Source: Pelomonas sp. Root405
GTDB taxonomy: Bacteria > Pseudomonadota > Gammaproteobacteria > Burkholderiales > Burkholderiaceae_C
NCBI RefSeq assembly: GCF_001425165.1
Contig: NZ_LMDU01000012.1
Span: 568,006-632,005, forward strand
Length of the DNA: 64,000 nt
Direction of reading: 5' to 3'
Numbering within the stretch: position 1 is the first letter of the stretch; the number at the start of each line of letters is the position of its first letter. The translations under genes and the position numbers were made by a program. Shown piece by piece: positions 63,700-64,000 of this stretch. Below the pieces are notes generated by a model that was not told the origin of the DNA, ran no database searches, and saw only the letters and a program-made list of their open reading frames with translations.

Positions 63700-63763
63700 A
63701 GCAACTTCTGCCTCACCAGTGGCAGACTGTCTAGCTCGCGCCACCAACGCATAGGTACGTCTT

Positions 63764-64000
63764 ATGGTCTTCCTTGCAATCACGCCCGCTGGCCTGGCTG
63801 ATGTGCTTCGCACCGCCAAGGCCGATGAAGCCATCTGGTGCGGCAGCGACGCGATTGCGGAGGCAGATTACGAGGCACTGGACCGCCCGAACGTCAGTCG
63901 GTTCATCTACGAGCTCGGAGACCGCGAACTGATTCCCGACGCCATCGGGACCATCGAAGAGCATCACCCCGGTCAAACCGTCTGGGTCGAAGCCGAATCG
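63764..64000 (+). CDS. Partial unknown protein, runs off the right edge
   Basis: From ATG 63764 an open frame of 79 codons reads MVFLAITPAGLADVLRTA and continues to the last base with no stop codon. TIEEHHPGQTVWVEAES near the end is a compact, acidic motif. It looks like a genuine island gene, but family and start are uncertain. Confidence 0.45.
   Translation, partial: MVFLAITPAGLADVLRTAKADEAIWCGSDAIAEADYEALDRPNVSRFIYELGDRELIPDAIGTIEEHHPGQTVWVEAES

Larger units (their letters stand above)
62592..63700 (+). mobile_element. IS66-family element, truncated at the right
   Basis: Three consecutive genes tnpA, tnpB and tnpC-like follow the IS66 order. The tnpC product stops after 109 residues rather than about 500, and no terminal inverted repeat could be identified at either edge. 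Confidence 0.8.

Overview
The window is GC-rich chromosomal DNA of a betaproteobacterium, most likely order Burkholderiales and a Sphaerotilaceae/Roseateles-Rubrivivax-like lineage. This is inferred from base composition, densely packed operons with ATGA overlaps, the glnE / yhdP / nitrilase neighbourhood, a PEP-CTERM protein, a rhombosortase and a NtrY-type kinase paired with a short response regulator. No 16S or marker comparison was possible.

Layout. 1-3.9 kb is a light/B12 locus: a LitR/CarH-type adenosylcobalamin photoreceptor and a di-iron desaturase-like protein face an FAD oxidoreductase and a DUF1365 protein, with twin palindromes and a candidate small RNA between them. 3.9-6.0 kb is a GntR(YtrA)-ABC transporter operon. 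6.2-6.9 kb is a PEP-CTERM gene with a sigma54-type promoter. 7.3-12.9 kb carries CYTH-CHAD, GST, an EamA transporter, a DAO-type oxidoreductase, a conserved unknown and a rhombosortase. 12.9-21.5 kb is glnE, divergent yhdP, a periplasmic binding protein and a nitrilase. 21.5-29.6 kb holds a lipoprotein, a receiver/GAF/UbiH-like operon, a frameshifted binding-protein gene, an aldo/keto reductase, a beta-propeller diguanylate cyclase and a hemerythrin. 29.7-36.1 kb has transketolase, a duplicated-domain secreted unknown, GAPDH and a subtilase with a Gly-run/TM/Arg tail. 36.1-43.9 kb has a SPOR-like protein, birA, a SET methyltransferase, topB, a MITE-like element, a sensor kinase and an AEC transporter. 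43.9-52.6 kb has an M16 protease, proA, an SGNH hydrolase, DUF378, DUF4139, queC and lemA. 52.6-58.7 kb has a BLUF photoreceptor with folE, then rsmB, DUF4390, a NtrY-like kinase and a short regulator.

From tRNA-Phe (58.8 kb) to the right edge the window enters a mobile region: a P4-type integrase beside the tRNA, a 45-nt 3' fragment of tRNA-Arg(CCG) with its terminator, a 5'-truncated unknown gene, an IS3-family remnant, an IS66-family element with a cut transposase, and a partial unknown gene. This part looks visibly less GC-rich and is full of broken genes.

How the genes fit together. Two unrelated photoreceptors (B12-based LitR and flavin-based BLUF) lie about 50 kb apart. One sits with redox and lipid-modification genes, the other with folE. 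A rhombosortase and a protease carrying a plausible rhombosortase sorting tail are both present. Central carbon metabolism (tkt, gap), proline synthesis (proA), nitrogen control (glnE, NtrY-like pair) and tRNA/rRNA modification (queC, rsmB) make up the ordinary backbone. The least explained elements are the CU-rich hairpin RNA candidate, the 63-bp-spaced palindromes and the 236-bp inverted-repeat element at the topB stop codon.
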